NCBI RefSeq assembly: GCF_002940205.1
Contig: NZ_MDSK01000029.1
Location: 1 to 58,243, forward strand
Reading direction: 5' to 3'
Length of the DNA stretch: 58,243 nt
From: Xanthomonas arboricola pv. guizotiae
GTDB taxonomy: Bacteria > Pseudomonadota > Gammaproteobacteria > Xanthomonadales > Xanthomonadaceae
Shown here: positions 1 through 11,588 of the stretch, piece after piece
Position numbering within the stretch: position 1 is the stretch's first letter
Layout: every line of letters begins with the position of its first letter
Position numbers and translations under genes: made by a program
Notes under the pieces: model-generated
What the model was told of the DNA's origin: nothing
Databases searched by the model: none
The model's input: the letters and a program-made list of their open reading frames with translations, nothing else

Positions 1-378
1 TGCTCGCTGAAGACGTCTACGCCACGCATGGTAGTGGGGGATGTTCCGACTCAAGTAGTCTACGAGCTGAGAGGTATTTCAGCAGCCTGTTAAGAAAGCA
101 GCCGACTAACTGTCTGGCGCGGTGTCCTTGCCGGTTGCGGGACCCTTGGCGGCATGGATGCCGCCAAGGAGCCTCCATGGACGGATTCACGGCGTGTCCC
201 GCAAGCGGCGAGGGCGCCGCGCACTCGACTCACTGAGTTTTTTGATTCAATCAGCGGATCGCGCCTAAACGACGAGGCGCAGTCTCCACTGACAGATTGA
301 TGGCCTGTCCCTCAAGCGGCGAGGGCATCGCGCCCTCGACTTACATATTCGATGGGCGCGCCGTCGTCGTCTGTCGCA
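1..378. other. Non-coding left flank with a palindrome and an imperfect direct repeat
   Basis: I see no convincing gene here. A perfect palindrome (cttggcggcat / atgccgccaag, about 147-170) is followed by a roughly 40-base block, present at about 190-232 and again at 301-343. Both copies contain 'caagcggcgagggc' and 'ctcgact'. The second copy ends just downstream of the MCP1 stop codon, so the block may help end transcription or may simply be an intergenic repeat. Frame 1 is open from base 1 to a TAA at 91-93, which could be the tail of a gene cut by the window edge. I cannot assign it. Confidence 0.4.
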
Positions 379-3051
379 TCAGGCGTAGGCGTGGCGTGCG
401 TTGGCCAGCGAGGTGTTCAGTTGGTCCTGCTGTTCCAGGCGGAACACGGCCACTGCATCCACCAGTTGCGTGGCCTGCTCTTCCATCGCGCGAGCAGCGG
501 CGGTGGCTTCTTCCACCAGGGCGGCGTTCTGCTGGGTGGTTTCGTCCATCTGGGTGACGGTCTGGTTGACCTGGGTGATGCCGGCGGCCTGCTCGCGCGA
601 GGCGCTGGTGATCTCGCTCATGATGTCGGTGACGCGCTGCACCGAGCTGACCACCTGCTGCATGGTGCTGCCGGCCTCGGAGGCCAGCGCGGCGCCGTTG
701 CCGATGCGGGTGACCGAATCCTGGATCAGGTGCTTGATCTCCTTGGCCGCACCGGCCGAACGCTGGGCGAGTGTGCGCACTTCCGAGGCGACCACGGCGA
801 AACCGCGGCCCTGTTCGCCGGCGCGCGCGGCTTCCACCGCTGCGTTCAAGGCCAGGATATTGGTCTGGAAGGCGATGCCGTCGATGACGCCGATGATCTC
901 GGCGATCTTCTTGGACGAGGTGTCGATGTCGGCCATGGTGGTGACCACGCGGCCGACCACATCGCCGCCCTGGGCCGCCACGCCGGCGGCGTCCAGCACC
1001 AGCCGATTGGCCTGGTCGGCGTTGTCGGCATTCTGCTTGACGGTGGCGGTGAGCTCTTCCATCGAGGCGGCGGTTTCTTCCAGGGCCGCGGCCTGCTGTT
1101 CGGTGCGACGCGACAGGTCGCCATTGCCGGTGGCGATCTCGGTGGCGGCCGAGTTGATCGCCAGCGAGGAGTCCTTGATCCGGCGCACGATGCCGGCCAG
1201 CTGGTCGGCGGTGGCATTGGCATCGTCGCGGATGGTGGCGAACACGCCTTGCAGGTCGCCGTCCATGCGCGCGGTCAGATCGCCCTGCGACAACGCAGAG
1301 AGCAGGGCGGACACGCGCGAGAGCCCGTCCGCGTTATTGTCCAGCAGCGCGTTGAGTTGCTGGGCGAGCAGCAGCAGGAAGCCCTGCTTGCCTTCCAGGC
1401 CGACACGCTCGCTCAGGTCGCCGGCAGCGGCGGCCTGCACGATGCGGGCGACCTCCTGTTCCACCTGGACCTCCTGGGTGCGGTCGGCCCACTCGACCAC
1501 AAAGCCCATGCGCTCGCCGGCCGCGCCCAGCACCGGGTTGACCACCAGCCGCATGGTGCGGCCACCGACATGGATCTGCGCGGTGTGCGTGCCGGTGAGC
1601 TGGTCGAGCATGCGTGCCTGGTGCTCGGGCTTACGGTGGAACTGGTCGATGCTGGCATCGATCAGCGCATCGGCATCGAAGTGGGGCAGGTCGCGGCGCA
1701 GTTCGTCCTGCACGCTCTTGAGCATGCGTTGCAGCGGGCGGTTGACGTAGATGATGCGGCGATCGGCATCGGCGATCATCACGTTGGTGCTGACATCGTC
1801 CAGCGCGGTGCGCACGCGCAGCGCTTCGCTGGCGATCAGCTGATCGCGTTGCAGCCGCGCGCGCAGGTCGTCGCGCATGGCGCGCGCGTTGAGCAGCAGG
1901 CGACCGAGTTCGTCATGGCGGTCGATCTCGATCGGGTTGTCCAGGCGCCCGGCAGCCACATCGCCGAGCACGCGTTCCACCGCCAGCAGCGGGCGGGTGA
2001 CCATCCTGCGCGCGGCGATGAAGACCACTGCGATGCACAGGCCCAGCACCACCAGCGAGAACAGCAGCATGCTGCCCATCAAAGCGTCCAGCGGGCCGTC
2101 GATGGCGCTGCGCGGCTGGGTGCCGATCACCGCCCATTGCCACGGCGCGTAGCGCTGGGCGGTGACTTCGAAGGCCTGGGCGTTGCCCCGGGCATCGCGC
2201 AACTGCAGCTTGGCGCTGGGCTGCTTGCCGTCCAGCACCGACTGCAGCAGCGCCTGCTGCCCGGCCGGCACCAGCGCCGCCAGCGTGGCCGGTGTGCCCG
2301 GCGGTGCGGCGATGACCTGGCCCTGGTGCTCGCCCGGCGCCATGTCGACGATGACGAAGTAGCCGTCCTGGCCCAGCCTGGTGGTGCTGACCTGCGCCTT
2401 CAGCGCAGCCAGGCCCTGGGTGTAGTTGCGCCCGACGAACAGTGCGCCGATCACCTCGCCGGCGGCATTGCGCAGCGGCTGGTAGTGGGTCATGTACTGT
2501 TCGCCGAACAGCTGCGCCTGGCCGGTGAACGCATTGCCTTGCGACAACGCGGCGTAGGCCTTGCCCTTGCGGTCGAGCAGGGTGCCGATCACGCGCGCGT
2601 TCTGCTTGTTGCGCAGCGAGGTGGTGATGCGCACGAAGTCGTCGCCGGTGCGCGCAAAGATCGTGGCGACCCCGCCGGTTGCCTGTGCGAAGCGGTCCAC
2701 GGCGTCGAAATTGAGATTCAGCGCCTGCTTGCCGGCGCGCAGCGTCGGGGTGTTCTGCTCGCCGATGGTGACAGTACTGGCGCTATCGAGTGCGCGTGCG
2801 CCGGTGGGAAGCATGTCGTCAAACACGCTGCCCAGGCGCTGGGTGCCCTCGGTCAGGGTGACGTCGTACATCGCCACCGACTGCTGCATCAAGCGGGTGC
2901 TGGAGCGCAGCTCGGCCTTGACCTGGGATTCGATGTCGTCGGCGGACTGGCGGTAGATGGTCAGGGCCAGCAGGCCGAGGGACAGCGCGATCACCAAGGT
3001 CAGCAGCGCGGACAGCCGGGTGCCGACGGACAGGCGGTTGAAAAAGTGCAT
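379..3051 (-). CDS. MCP1: methyl-accepting chemotaxis protein with Cache, HAMP and PAS domains
   Basis: Inner-membrane chemoreceptor of 890 residues that should couple to CheA/CheW. Domain order: membrane helix about 12-32, a large periplasmic Cache-type ligand-binding region about 40-315, second membrane helix about 323-347, HAMP 348-400, a cytoplasmic PAS domain about 412-525, a second HAMP-like stretch about 530-625, then the MCP signalling domain to about residue 865 with the conserved hairpin-tip motif EVRTLAQRS. Its sensor half is unlike those of MCP2-MCP8. The periplasmic Cache plus internal PAS suggests two sensory inputs. It ends NARHAYA and has no WxxF pentapeptide, so methylation would depend on CheR tethered to neighbouring receptors. 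A sigma-28-like promoter lies at 3100-3126. The ligand is unknown. Confidence 0.93.
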   Translation of the reverse strand: MHFFNRLSVGTRLSALLTLVIALSLGLLALTIYRQSADDIESQVKAELRSSTRLMQQSVAMYDVTLTEGTQRLGSVFDDMLPTGARALDSASTVTIGEQNTPTLRAGKQALNLNFDAVDRFAQATGGVATIFARTGDDFVRITTSLRNKQNARVIGTLLDRKGKAYAALSQGNAFTGQAQLFGEQYMTHYQPLRNAAGEVIGALFVGRNYTQGLAALKAQVSTTRLGQDGYFVIVDMAPGEHQGQVIAAPPGTPATLAALVPAGQQALLQSVLDGKQPSAKLQLRDARGNAQAFEVTAQRYAPWQWAVIGTQPRSAIDGPLDALMGSMLLFSLVVLGLCIAVVFIAARRMVTRPLLAVERVLGDVAAGRLDNPIEIDRHDELGRLLLNARAMRDDLRARLQRDQLIASEALRVRTALDDVSTNVMIADADRRIIYVNRPLQRMLKSVQDELRRDLPHFDADALIDASIDQFHRKPEHQARMLDQLTGTHTAQIHVGGRTMRLVVNPVLGAAGERMGFVVEWADRTQEVQVEQEVARIVQAAAAGDLSERVGLEGKQGFLLLLAQQLNALLDNNADGLSRVSALLSALSQGDLTARMDGDLQGVFATIRDDANATADQLAGIVRRIKDSSLAINSAATEIATGNGDLSRRTEQQAAALEETAASMEELTATVKQNADNADQANRLVLDAAGVAAQGGDVVGRVVTTMADIDTSSKKIAEIIGVIDGIAFQTNILALNAAVEAARAGEQGRGFAVVASEVRTLAQRSAGAAKEIKHLIQDSVTRIGNGAALASEAGSTMQQVVSSVQRVTDIMSEITSASREQAAGITQVNQTVTQMDETTQQNAALVEEATAAARAMEEQATQLVDAVAVFRLEQQDQLNTSLANARHAYA

Positions 3052-3099
3052 GGGGGAATCGACCTTGCCCGGGGAGGGCGTTACGGATGCGTGAAGTCG

Positions 3100-3126
3100 A
3101 TAGCGGCCGTTTATCCAATTAATTGA
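3100..3126 (-). promoter_or_regulatory. Sigma-28 (FliA) type promoter of MCP1
   Basis: Read on the minus strand: TCAA-N15-GCCGCTAT. The established FliA form is TAAA or TCAA, 15 bases, GCCGATAA. The -10 element ends 49 bases before the ATG of MCP1. Confidence 0.7.
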
Positions 3127-3261
3127 TGGTTTGTGTTGAAGTCGGCACAGTTATCCAGTCTTCCTGCCCATTCGGCATATCGCTACGGAAAGGCGGTTGT
3201 TAATTCAAGGTGAACTCTGGACCAGGATGTAGTGCCAGGCCAGACGCAGGTCCAAGCGCTG

Positions 3262-3300
3262 CAATAAAAGAGGGCCGCTTCCCTCGCCAGGAAGCGGCCC
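3262..3300 (-). terminator. Rho-independent terminator after MCP2
   Basis: On the minus strand an 11-base-pair stem (GGGCCGCTTCC / GGAAGCGGCCC, 7-base loop) is followed by TCTTTTATT. It lies about 75 bases beyond the stop codon of MCP2 and upstream of the MCP1 promoter, so the two genes are separate transcription units. Confidence 0.85.
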
Positions 3301-3376
3301 CAAGATTCGTCATTGAATCAAACTGCGCTCGAAAGGTGTTTGAGGAGATTGCGGGTGCGACGCGTCGCGCAGGGGC

Positions 3377-5641
3377 TCAGAACTCCTGCCAGTCGCTCGG
3401 ACCGGCGGTGGCTGCCACGGTCGCCGTGCCGGCGGTGCTGCGGCGTGGCGCTGCGTTGCTGCCGGCACGCGCGGCCGGGCGGGCGGCAAAGCCTGCATTG
3501 ACCGGTGCCGCCACCATCGACGCGGGCTGACGTGCGGCCGGGCCCTGCTCGACGATCTTGAACACGGCCACCGCCTCGGTGAGCTGCTGGGCCTGTTCTT
3601 CCATCGCGCGGGCGGCGGCGGTGGCTTCTTCCACCAGCGCGGCGTTCTGCTGGGTGGCTTCGTCCATGTGGGTGACGGTCTGGTTGACCTGCTCGATGCC
3701 GGCCGACTGTTCCTGCGAGGCGGCCGAGATCTCGCCCATGATGTTGGTGACGCGCTGCACGCTGGCGACGATCTCGGCCATGGTCTTGCCGGCCTGGTCC
3801 ACCGGCTGCGACCCGTCGGCCACACGCTGCACGGAGTCGTCGATCAGGCTCTTGATCTCCTTGGCCGCTGCGGACGAACGCTGTGCCAGGGTGCGCACCT
3901 CCGAGGCGACCACCGCAAAGCCGCGGCCCTGGTCGCCGGCACGCGCCGCTTCCACGGCGGCATTCAGGGCCAGGATGTTGGTCTGGAACGAGATGCCGTC
4001 GATTACGCTGATGATGTCGGCGATGCGCTTGGACGAGGCCTCGATGCCGCTCATGGTGTCGACTACCTTGCTGACCGCCTCGCCACCCTGCGAGGCCACG
4101 CTGGCGGCGCCGATGGCGAGTTGATTGGCCTGGCGCGCGCTTTCGGCGTTCTGGCGCACGGTGGAGGTGAGTTCCTCCATCGAGGCGGCGGTTTCCTCCA
4201 GGTTGGCGGCCTGCTGCTCGGTACGCTGCGACAGATCCTGGTTGCCGGCGGCGATCTCGCTGGCGGCGGCATTGATCGAGATGGCCGAGTGCTGGATGTG
4301 CCCGACGATGCCGGACAACTGGGTCGCGGTGGCGTTGGCGTCGTCGCGCATCTGGGCGAACACGCCCTTGAACTCGCCGTCCATGCGTGCGGTCAGGTCG
4401 CCCGCCGCAATCGCGCGCAGGATGCCCGACAGCGACTGCAGGCTGCCGTCGGCGGTGGCCATCAACTGGTTGAGGCTCTCGACCATGACGCGGAAATCGA
4501 ACTGGAACTGCGCCGCATCGCCGCGTGCGCCGAAGTCGCCGTCGGCGGCGGACTGGGCCAGCTGCTTGATCTGCTGATTCATCGAGGCCAGGTTGGTTTT
4601 CACCTGCGCCATGGTGTCGGTCAGCCTGGCCTTTTCGCCGGGCAGCGCGTCCATGTCCTCGCTGAGGTCGCCGATGGCGTAGCGGCCCATGATCTGCGCC
4701 AGACGCAGCGTGACCTGGACGTGGCTGTCGACCAGGGCGTTGGTATCGCCGGCCATGCGGCCGTAGTCGCCCGGGAACGCGTCGGCTTCCATGCGGAAGC
4801 TGATCTGGCCATCATCGTGGCGCCTGGCCATGTCCAGCTGCGCAGTGATCAGGTTGCGCACCTGCGACTGCATCTTGTCCATTGCCTGCAGCAGGCGGCC
4901 GGTTTCGTCGCTGGCCTCGCTGTGCACTTGGTTATCGAGCCGGCCGTCGGCGATCGCCTCGGCGGCGCGGGTGGCGCGGTTCAACGGGCCGGTGAGGCTG
5001 CGGGTGATCGTCCAGGCCAGCAGGGCGCTCAGCAGCACCACGGCCAGGCCGCCACCGATCAGCATGCTGCGCCCGCGCGCCATCGAGGCATTGGCCTGGT
5101 CGTAGGCCAGCTGGCTGCTCTTGCGTTGCGCATCCGAATACGTGCGGATCGCATCCTGCCAGCGCTGGGTGGCCGGCGCGGCGCGTTCGAGCAGGATCGG
5201 CATGGCCTGGTCGACCTTGCCGTCCATGCCCAGTTCGCGCACCTGCTGGTTATGCGCCAGCGCCTGCTCGCGGGTCGAATCCAGCGCGTTGCGCAATTGC
5301 TGGTCGTGCGCGTCGGCGGGGAACGCGTAGAGCTTCTCGCGCAGCTCCTTGTAGCGGATGCGCTGGGCGTCGATCACTTCAGCGAACTGGCGATTCTGTT
5401 CGGCCGTGGTCGGCAGCACGATGTTGCGCAGGTTCAACGAGATGGTGGCATTGGCGTCCAGCATGTCGGTGGCGTACTGGATCATCGCCATGTTGCGGTT
5501 GACGATGGTGTCCAGGCGTCCGCGCGCCTGGCTGAGCGTGTACAGGCCGGCAGCCACCAGCGCGCAGGACAGAAGGATCAACACGCCGAAGGCCAGGGAG
5601 AGGCGCTTGCCGACGTTGAAGCGGTGCAGAAAGGAATTCAT
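3377..5641 (-). CDS. MCP2: chemoreceptor with 4-helix-bundle sensor, poly-HAMP linker and CheR tether
   Basis: Membrane chemoreceptor of 754 residues. I start it at the ATG giving MNSFLHRFNVGKR, because the motif MxxxxxRxNVGKRL opens the related receptors; the open frame extends 25 codons further upstream without similarity. Membrane helices are at about 12-34 and 191-212. The periplasmic part between them is all-helical and fits the 4HB_MCP class. A canonical HAMP (213-266, with [10 protein letters not shown]) is followed by three or four further HAMP-like units (GDLSEDM near 324, GDFGARG near 368, GDLTARM near 414). The MCP signalling domain runs from about 455 to 700. The C terminus is an Ala/Pro-rich linker ending DWQEF, matching the WxxF CheR/CheB docking pentapeptide of enterobacterial Tar/Tsr. 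Confidence 0.93.
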   Translation of the reverse strand: MNSFLHRFNVGKRLSLAFGVLILLSCALVAAGLYTLSQARGRLDTIVNRNMAMIQYATDMLDANATISLNLRNIVLPTTAEQNRQFAEVIDAQRIRYKELREKLYAFPADAHDQQLRNALDSTREQALAHNQQVRELGMDGKVDQAMPILLERAAPATQRWQDAIRTYSDAQRKSSQLAYDQANASMARGRSMLIGGGLAVVLLSALLAWTITRSLTGPLNRATRAAEAIADGRLDNQVHSEASDETGRLLQAMDKMQSQVRNLITAQLDMARRHDDGQISFRMEADAFPGDYGRMAGDTNALVDSHVQVTLRLAQIMGRYAIGDLSEDMDALPGEKARLTDTMAQVKTNLASMNQQIKQLAQSAADGDFGARGDAAQFQFDFRVMVESLNQLMATADGSLQSLSGILRAIAAGDLTARMDGEFKGVFAQMRDDANATATQLSGIVGHIQHSAISINAAASEIAAGNQDLSQRTEQQAANLEETAASMEELTSTVRQNAESARQANQLAIGAASVASQGGEAVSKVVDTMSGIEASSKRIADIISVIDGISFQTNILALNAAVEAARAGDQGRGFAVVASEVRTLAQRSSAAAKEIKSLIDDSVQRVADGSQPVDQAGKTMAEIVASVQRVTNIMGEISAASQEQSAGIEQVNQTVTHMDEATQQNAALVEEATAAARAMEEQAQQLTEAVAVFKIVEQGPAARQPASMVAAPVNAGFAARPAARAGSNAAPRRSTAGTATVAATAGPSDWQEF

Positions 5642-5739
5642 GGAGTGACCTGAGCGAATGTGCCGGTGGATGGACTGGCCCGCGATGCAGTGCTGGAGCA
5701 GTGCGTCGTAAGTCATGCCTTGTGTAATGCGTCGGTCAG

Positions 5740-5766
5740 ATAACGGCGTTGGAACTACGGTATTGA
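5740..5766 (-). promoter_or_regulatory. Sigma-28 type promoter of MCP2
   Basis: Read on the minus strand: TCAA-N15-GCCGTTAT, ending 98 bases before the chosen ATG of MCP2. This leaves room for a leader and also argues against the longer upstream start at 5716, which would sit only about 23 bases from the -10. Confidence 0.7.
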
Positions 5767-5992
5767 GGCAGGCCGGACGCGCCGGTAAAGCCGGGTCTCA
5801 GGCACGTGACTGCCATGTGTACAAGGGGTGGGGAATTGGTGGGGGGCTGTCGGGAATATCCCTAGAAAACAGCCGTCGAACGCGGTTTGGGAGGCGATGA
5901 GATGGAAACCGTCCCGCACGATGTGAAGTGAGATTTCACGCTGGCCGTGGTGCCTGCGGGCTTGCGCACCGCCGGCAGGGAGCGCGCAAGCT

Positions 5993-6018
5993 AAAACGGC
6001 ACCGCGTGTGCGGTGCCG
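5993..6018 (-). terminator. Rho-independent terminator after MCP3
   Basis: On the minus strand a perfect 9-base-pair stem (CGGCACCGC / GCGGTGCCG, 4-base loop) is followed by TTTTAGC. It lies about 140 bases past the MCP3 stop codon. Confidence 0.75.
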
Positions 6019-6159
6019 TGGTGACATGCTGCAGCTGCCGATTGCTGGGCCGCGTGCGTGAGCGTGAGCGTGGGGTCGCAGGCGTCTCCCGCTCAGCGTG
6101 CACGCCAGTCGCATCGCTGGCGCACCCGGCGTCGATGTGCCGACAGCGCTGGGCGGTGC

Positions 6160-8418
6160 TTAGAACTCCTGCCAGTCGCCGACATCGGTTGCGGTTGCCG
6201 GCGCACCAGCGGTGCTGCGACGCACGGGCGCGGCAGTGCTGGCGCGCCCGTGCGGGCGCGGGGTGCTGCGGGCATTGGCGGGCGTGTTGGCAATGGCCGA
6301 CAACCGGCGCGCCACCGGTGCATGTTCGGCAACCTTGAACACGGCGACCGCTTCGGTGAGCTGCTGGGCCTGTGCTTCCATCGCCCGTGCGGCGGCGGTG
6401 GCTTCTTCCACCAGCGCGGCATTCTGCTGGGTGGCCTCGTCCATCTGGGTCACGGTCTGGTTGACCTGCTCGATGCCGGAGTACTGCTCCTGCGACGCAG
6501 AGGAAATCTCGCCCATGATGTTGGTGACGCGCTGCACGCTGGCGACGATCTCGGCCATGGTGGTGCCGGCCTGGTCGACCAGGATGGCACCCTGGGTGAC
6601 CTTGTCGACCGAGTCGTCGATCAGGTGCTTGATCTCCTTGGCCGCACCGGCCGAGCGCTGTGCCAGTGTGCGTACTTCGCTGGCGACCACTGCAAAACCG
6701 CGACCCTGTTCGCCGGCACGCGCCGCTTCCACGGCGGCATTCAGGGCCAGGATATTGGTCTGGAAGGCAATGCCGTCGATGACGCTGATGATCTCGGCGA
6801 TCTTCTTCGACGAGCCCTGGATGTCGGACATGGTGGTGACCACCTTGGCCACCACATCGCCGCCTTGCGACGCCACTGCGGCCGCGCCGATGGCGAGCTG
6901 GTTGGCCTGACTGGCGTGTTCGGCATTCTGCTTGACGGTGGAGGTGAGCTCTTCCATCGAGGCAGCGGTTTCTTCCAGGTTGGCGGCCTGCTGCTCGGTG
7001 CGCTGCGACAGATCCTGGTTGCCGGAGGCGATTTCGCCCGAGGCCAGGCCGATCGCGTCGGCAGCGGTCTGGATGCGGCCGACGATGCCGGCCAGCTGTT
7101 CGGCGGTGGCGTTGGCGTCGTCGCGCATCTGCGCAAACACACCCTGGTACTGGCCACTCATGCGTGCGGTGAGGTCACCGGCGGCGATCGACTGCAGCAG
7201 GCCGGACAGCGACTGCAGGTTGCCGTCGGCGGTGGCCATCAGGGTATTGAGGCTTTCCACCATCACGCGGAAATCGTACTGGAAGCGCTCCGCATCGCCG
7301 CGGGCGCTGAAGTCGCCGTTGGCCGCCGACACGGCCAGGTGCTTGATCTGGGTATTCATCGCACCGAGGTTGACCTTGACCTGCGCCATGGTGTCGCTGA
7401 GCACGGCCTTTTCGCCGGGCAGCTTTTCCATGTCCTCGGACAGGTCGCCGATCGCATAGCGGCCCATGATATGTGCCAGGCGCAGCTTCACCGCGATGTG
7501 CGAGCCGACCAGGGCGTTGGTGTCCTTGGCCATGCGGCCGAAGTCGCCCGGGAAGGCGCCGGCATCCATGCGGAAGCTGATCTGGCCGTCATCGTGGCGC
7601 TTGGCCATGTCCAGCTGTGCGGTGATGAGGTTGCGCACCTGGCCCTGCATGCGATCCATGGCCTGCAACAGGCGGCCGGTTTCGTCGTTGGACTGCGTGC
7701 GCACGTCGTTGTCGAGATTGCCGTTGGCGATCGCTTCGGCAGCGCGGGTGGCCTGGGTCAACGGGCGCACCAGGCTGCGGGTGATCAGGAAGCCGAGCAG
7801 GGTACTGAACAGCACCACCGCCAGGCCGCCGCCGATCAACATCGCGCGGCCGCGGGCCATTTCTGCCGTCGTGGCCACATAGGCTTGCTGGGTGCGCTGA
7901 CGCTGCAGATCGGAATACTCCGTCAACGCATCCTGCCATTGCTGCGTGTTCGGTGCGGCCTTTTCCAGCAGTAGCTTGAGTGCCTCATCAGCCTTGCCGG
8001 TCAGGCCCAGCTGCGCGACCGCTTCGTTGGTCTTGCGGGCCTGGTCGCTGGCAAGGTCGATCCGTTCGCGGATCTGGGTGGCCTGGGGCGATGCAGAAAA
8101 TTCGTACAGCTTGCGGTGGGTGTCTTCGTAGCGCTTCAGCTGGTCCTTGATGATGGCGTAGAAGCGCAGATTGTCTTCTTGCGAGGTCGGCAACACGATG
8201 TTGCGCAGCTGCACGGCGATGACCGAGGTGGCGTTGGTCATATCCTGTGCGTACTGCATGATCGTGATGTTGCGGTTGACCACCGTGTCCATGCGTTCGC
8301 GGGCCTGCGCCAGTGTGTAGAGGCCGGCGGCGACCAGCGCGCACGACAACAGGATCAGCGTGCCAAAGGCGAAGCTCAGGCGCTTGCCGACGTTGTACCG
8401 TTGGAGAAGAGCGATCAT
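6160..8418 (-). CDS. MCP3: chemoreceptor with 4-helix-bundle sensor, poly-HAMP linker and CheR tether
   Basis: Chemoreceptor of 752 residues, beginning [14 protein letters not shown]. The open frame extends 66 codons upstream, but that part is unlike any receptor and would cross the predicted promoter at 8579-8604. Architecture follows MCP2: helix about 12-34, helical periplasmic domain, second helix about 190-212, HAMP, a run of HAMP-like repeats, signalling domain with EVRTLAQRS, Ala/Arg-rich tail and terminal GDWQEF for CheR/CheB tethering. Its sensor half is most similar to that of MCP2 (shared NIVLPT motif), so the two may be duplicates with diverged ligand specificity. A block near residues 390-450 is almost identical in DNA to MCP5. 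Confidence 0.93.
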   Translation of the reverse strand: MIALLQRYNVGKRLSFAFGTLILLSCALVAAGLYTLAQARERMDTVVNRNITIMQYAQDMTNATSVIAVQLRNIVLPTSQEDNLRFYAIIKDQLKRYEDTHRKLYEFSASPQATQIRERIDLASDQARKTNEAVAQLGLTGKADEALKLLLEKAAPNTQQWQDALTEYSDLQRQRTQQAYVATTAEMARGRAMLIGGGLAVVLFSTLLGFLITRSLVRPLTQATRAAEAIANGNLDNDVRTQSNDETGRLLQAMDRMQGQVRNLITAQLDMAKRHDDGQISFRMDAGAFPGDFGRMAKDTNALVGSHIAVKLRLAHIMGRYAIGDLSEDMEKLPGEKAVLSDTMAQVKVNLGAMNTQIKHLAVSAANGDFSARGDAERFQYDFRVMVESLNTLMATADGNLQSLSGLLQSIAAGDLTARMSGQYQGVFAQMRDDANATAEQLAGIVGRIQTAADAIGLASGEIASGNQDLSQRTEQQAANLEETAASMEELTSTVKQNAEHASQANQLAIGAAAVASQGGDVVAKVVTTMSDIQGSSKKIAEIISVIDGIAFQTNILALNAAVEAARAGEQGRGFAVVASEVRTLAQRSAGAAKEIKHLIDDSVDKVTQGAILVDQAGTTMAEIVASVQRVTNIMGEISSASQEQYSGIEQVNQTVTQMDEATQQNAALVEEATAAARAMEAQAQQLTEAVAVFKVAEHAPVARRLSAIANTPANARSTPRPHGRASTAAPVRRSTAGAPATATDVGDWQEF

Positions 8419-9087
8419 TTTGGGGGTCTCGAGGCAGTTGGCAAGGAAGAACAAGACGCGTCGGGGAGGACGCGTGGGCGGTAAACAGGTGCAGCGGGGC
8501 AGGCATCCAACCGATCCATCACCCGGGCCACCGCGTGGTGACCCCAGCAATTGCAAGGCAGGTATGCGTGCGTGGTAGGTAGCGGCCGGTGCCTGGACGA
8601 CTGAATGCGTGCCCACCGCTGCGTATGGGTGGCCGTCACTGAAGTGACGCGCATGTGCACAAATGGACCGGAAACGTCGATGGGAGCGCTATCAACACCG
8701 ATGCGTCCATCGGCGGATTCACATCTGTCTCACCCTTTTGGGCGCGGTGCGACGTTGCCGTTGCGAGATGGCCGGATGGAAATCCCTGGCCGATGCAGTG
8801 ATGGGGCCGGCTATGCGACGTTGTCGCAGCGGCGTGCGAGAGCAGGGCATTGCCTGCGCCAGACACCAAACGGCTGCCGGGCAGATTGACGTCGGGTCCG
8901 CAGCGGAGACGTCATGCCGCTGCGTTGGTTCCAGTCTGGAGGCAGCGCTTGATTGCGCGGCCCAGGCGGTGTTGCTCGGCCGCGATCGGTCAGCACACCG
9001 GCGCCGGCGACCATGTTGCACGAGGGCCCTGTGCGCTGGCCCACAGGTGTGCGGCTTGGCGCGCATGCAGCTGCGCGCGCAACCGCC
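8419..9087. other. 669-base intergenic region upstream of MCP3
   Basis: No gene with family resemblance is seen on either strand. The only recognisable element is the sigma-28-like promoter at 8579-8604. The 3' flank of MCP4 shows no hairpin with a T-run, so how MCP4 transcription ends is unclear. Confidence 0.4.
8579..8604 (-). promoter_or_regulatory. Sigma-28-like promoter of MCP3 (variant -35)
   Basis: Read on the minus strand: TCAG-N14-GCCGCTAC. The spacing is one base shorter than in the other receptors; with 15 bases the -35 would read TTCA. MCP5 has the same TTCAG arrangement, which supports it as a real variant. Confidence 0.5.
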
Positions 9088-11562
9088 TTACGCGGCACGC
9101 ACCAGCCTGGCCGGCCTGGCTGCGGCCTGCAGCTGGAACACCGACACCGCATCGCGCAGCTGCTGCGCCTGTGCTTCCATCGAACGTGCGGCGGCGGTGG
9201 CTTCTTCCACCAGCGCGGCGTTCTGCTGGGTGGCCTGGTCCATCTGCGCGACGGTCTGGCCGACCTGCTCGATGCCCTGCGACTGCTGCTGCGAGGCTTG
9301 GCTGATCTCGTGCACGATCTCGGTGACGCTGCGCACCGAATCGACGATGTCCTGCATGGTGCGGCCGGCCTGGCTGACCAGCGCATTGCCTTGCTCGACC
9401 CGGCTCACCGAATCGTCGATCAGCTGCTTGATCTCCTTGGCCGCGCCGGCCGAGCGCTGCGCCAGGGTGCGCACCTCGGAGGCGACTACCGCAAAACCGC
9501 GCCCCTGTTCGCCGGCACGGGCGGCTTCCACCGCCGCGTTCAAGGCCAGGATATTGGTCTGGAAGGCGATGCCGTCGATGACCGAGATGATGTCGGCGAT
9601 CTTGCGCGAGGCGGCCTGGATGCCGGCCATGGTGCCGACCACTTCGCCGACCACCGCGCCACCTTGCGAGGCCACCGCGGCGGCGCCGACCACCAGCTGG
9701 TTGGCGCGCCGCGCATGCTCGGCGTTGTTGCGCACGGTGGAGGTGAGTTCCTCCATCGAGGAGGCGGTTTCTTCCAGGTTGGCGGCCTGCTGCTCGGTGC
9801 GTTGCGACAGGTCCTGGTTGCCGGCGGCAATCTCGCTGGCGGCAGCGTTGATGGCGTCGGTGGACTGCTGGATGCGTCCGACGATATCGGCCAGCTGCGC
9901 CACGGTGGCATTGGCATCGTCGCGCATCTGCGCGAACACGCCGTGGAAGTCGCCATGCATGCGGGTGGTGAGGTCGCCGGCGGCAATGGCGCGCAGCACG
10001 CTGGACAGCGCGCCCAGATTGCCATCGGCGGTGGCCATCAGCTGGTTGAGGCTCTCCACCATGGCCAGGAAGTCGTGCTGGAAGCGCTGCGTATCGCCCC
10101 GCACGCTGAAATCGCCGTTGGCCGCAGCCTGGGCCAGCAACTTGATCTCGCTGTTCATCGCAAACAGGTTGCGCTTGACCGCGTCCATGGTGTCGCTGAA
10201 CACGGCTTTTTCGCCGGGCAGGCGGTCCATGTCCTGGCTCAGGTCGCCGATGGCATAGCGCGACATGATCTGCGCCAGCTTCATCTTCACTGCGATATGC
10301 GAGCCGACCAGGCCATTGGTGTCGCGCACCATGGTGGCGTACGCGCCCGGGAAGCTCTCGGCGTCCATGCGATAACTGATCTGGCCGGCGTCGTGGCGCT
10401 GGGCCATCTCGCTCTGTGCGGCCAGCACGCGCTGCAACTGTTCCTGCATCCGGCGCATGTTGTCGAGCAGCTGGCCGGTTTCATCGCGGCTGGGCGCGGC
10501 GATGTGCCCGCCGAGCTGGCCTTGCGCGATATTGGCCGCCACCGCGGCGGCGCGGCGCACGTTGCGGGTCAGCCGGGACAAGGTGTGCCAGCCCAGCGCT
10601 GCAATCAGCACTGCCAGCAGCGACAGCCCGGCAATCGCCTGCCACATCGCGTTGCGGGCATCGGCCAGGTGACGCTTGGACTGGCGCTGCAAGGCCTGCA
10701 GCGAGACGCTGCTGAGTGCCTGCATGGCTTGGCCGAGATCGTCGAGCGCAGCGTTCCACTGGGTGTCGGCGCTGGCGTCGCTGCCGTCGAGCGCGGTGCC
10801 GAGCGCGGCCAGCGCCGCGTTTGCACGCGCGGTCTCGGTCCTGGCGGCATCGGCCAGCGCGGGATCGGGTTGTTCCAGCAGGCCCATCGCCTTGTCCAGC
10901 TCATGCCGGAAGCGCACATGGCTGCGGGCCAGCTGGCCGAGCTGTTCGCGCAGCATGGCGCGGCTGTCGGCGGCCTGCGACGGGTCGCTGGCCGCATCCA
11001 GGCGGGTCAGCGATTCGGTGGCATCGGGGCTGTAGATCAGCGTGGCCACCACCAGGTGGTAGCTTTCGATATACGGGGTGTAGACCAGTTGGCTGTCGTC
11101 GCGCAAGGCGTCGAGCGCGGCAAAGGCCTGTTCGCTGACCGCGGCGTAGTCGTCTGCAGCGGCGCTGGCGAGGTGACGCTGCTGCAGGCCAAGCAAGGCC
11201 TTGTGGCTGCGGTCGAAGCCCTGCATCGTGGCGGTGGTGGCCAGCAGTTGCTGCAGATCGCGCTCGGCGCGCTCGGCTGCGGCGCGGGCGGCGCTGCCGC
11301 TGTCGACGTGGGCGGCATGCAGGTCGGTGATCAGGCCCAGCATCTGTCCGAGCGGCGCATAGCTGCGCAACTCGTTGCTGCTGATGGCCACACTCTCGTT
11401 GAGCTTGCCGCTGTACAGCAGCACCGGAATGACCAGGCCCGCCAGCGCCAGAATCCCGATCATGCCGAGCTTCCTGGCGATCGCCAGATCATCCCAACGG
11501 CTGGTCCAACGCTGCGGAAAGGGTGAGGCGGTCTGCGGCGACAGCGCGGGCGAGGTGGTCAT
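9088..11562 (-). CDS. MCP4: chemoreceptor with long helical sensor, no CheR tether
   Basis: Chemoreceptor of 824 residues, longer than its neighbours because of a roughly 20-residue cytoplasmic lead and a larger periplasmic helical region rich in Ala and Asp (about residues 55-300). The second membrane helix is near 305-325, followed by HAMP, HAMP-like repeats and the MCP signalling domain with EVRTLAQRS. It ends RLVRAA without a WxxF pentapeptide. The HAMP-repeat section ([20 protein letters not shown] onward) is almost identical to that of MCP8 in protein and DNA, while the sensor domains are unrelated, indicating module exchange. The start at 11562 is the only Met before the first membrane helix. 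The ligand is unknown. Confidence 0.92.
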   Translation of the reverse strand: MTTSPALSPQTASPFPQRWTSRWDDLAIARKLGMIGILALAGLVIPVLLYSGKLNESVAISSNELRSYAPLGQMLGLITDLHAAHVDSGSAARAAAERAERDLQQLLATTATMQGFDRSHKALLGLQQRHLASAAADDYAAVSEQAFAALDALRDDSQLVYTPYIESYHLVVATLIYSPDATESLTRLDAASDPSQAADSRAMLREQLGQLARSHVRFRHELDKAMGLLEQPDPALADAARTETARANAALAALGTALDGSDASADTQWNAALDDLGQAMQALSSVSLQALQRQSKRHLADARNAMWQAIAGLSLLAVLIAALGWHTLSRLTRNVRRAAAVAANIAQGQLGGHIAAPSRDETGQLLDNMRRMQEQLQRVLAAQSEMAQRHDAGQISYRMDAESFPGAYATMVRDTNGLVGSHIAVKMKLAQIMSRYAIGDLSQDMDRLPGEKAVFSDTMDAVKRNLFAMNSEIKLLAQAAANGDFSVRGDTQRFQHDFLAMVESLNQLMATADGNLGALSSVLRAIAAGDLTTRMHGDFHGVFAQMRDDANATVAQLADIVGRIQQSTDAINAAASEIAAGNQDLSQRTEQQAANLEETASSMEELTSTVRNNAEHARRANQLVVGAAAVASQGGAVVGEVVGTMAGIQAASRKIADIISVIDGIAFQTNILALNAAVEAARAGEQGRGFAVVASEVRTLAQRSAGAAKEIKQLIDDSVSRVEQGNALVSQAGRTMQDIVDSVRSVTEIVHEISQASQQQSQGIEQVGQTVAQMDQATQQNAALVEEATAAARSMEAQAQQLRDAVSVFQLQAAARPARLVRAA

Positions 11563-11588
11563 GGATGTCTCTCATAGGCGTAAGCAGC

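Noticed and set aside
1..93. Open frame at the left edge as a truncated gene
   Set aside because: Only 30 codons with no recognisable motif. Kept as a remark in the flank entry and not called as a gene.
352..3126. Very long plus-strand open frames opposite MCP1 and opposite each of the other receptors
   Set aside because: They mirror the minus-strand codons of G+C-rich MCP genes, are rich in His, Gly and Ala without any family motif, and lack ribosome sites. They are antisense shadows.
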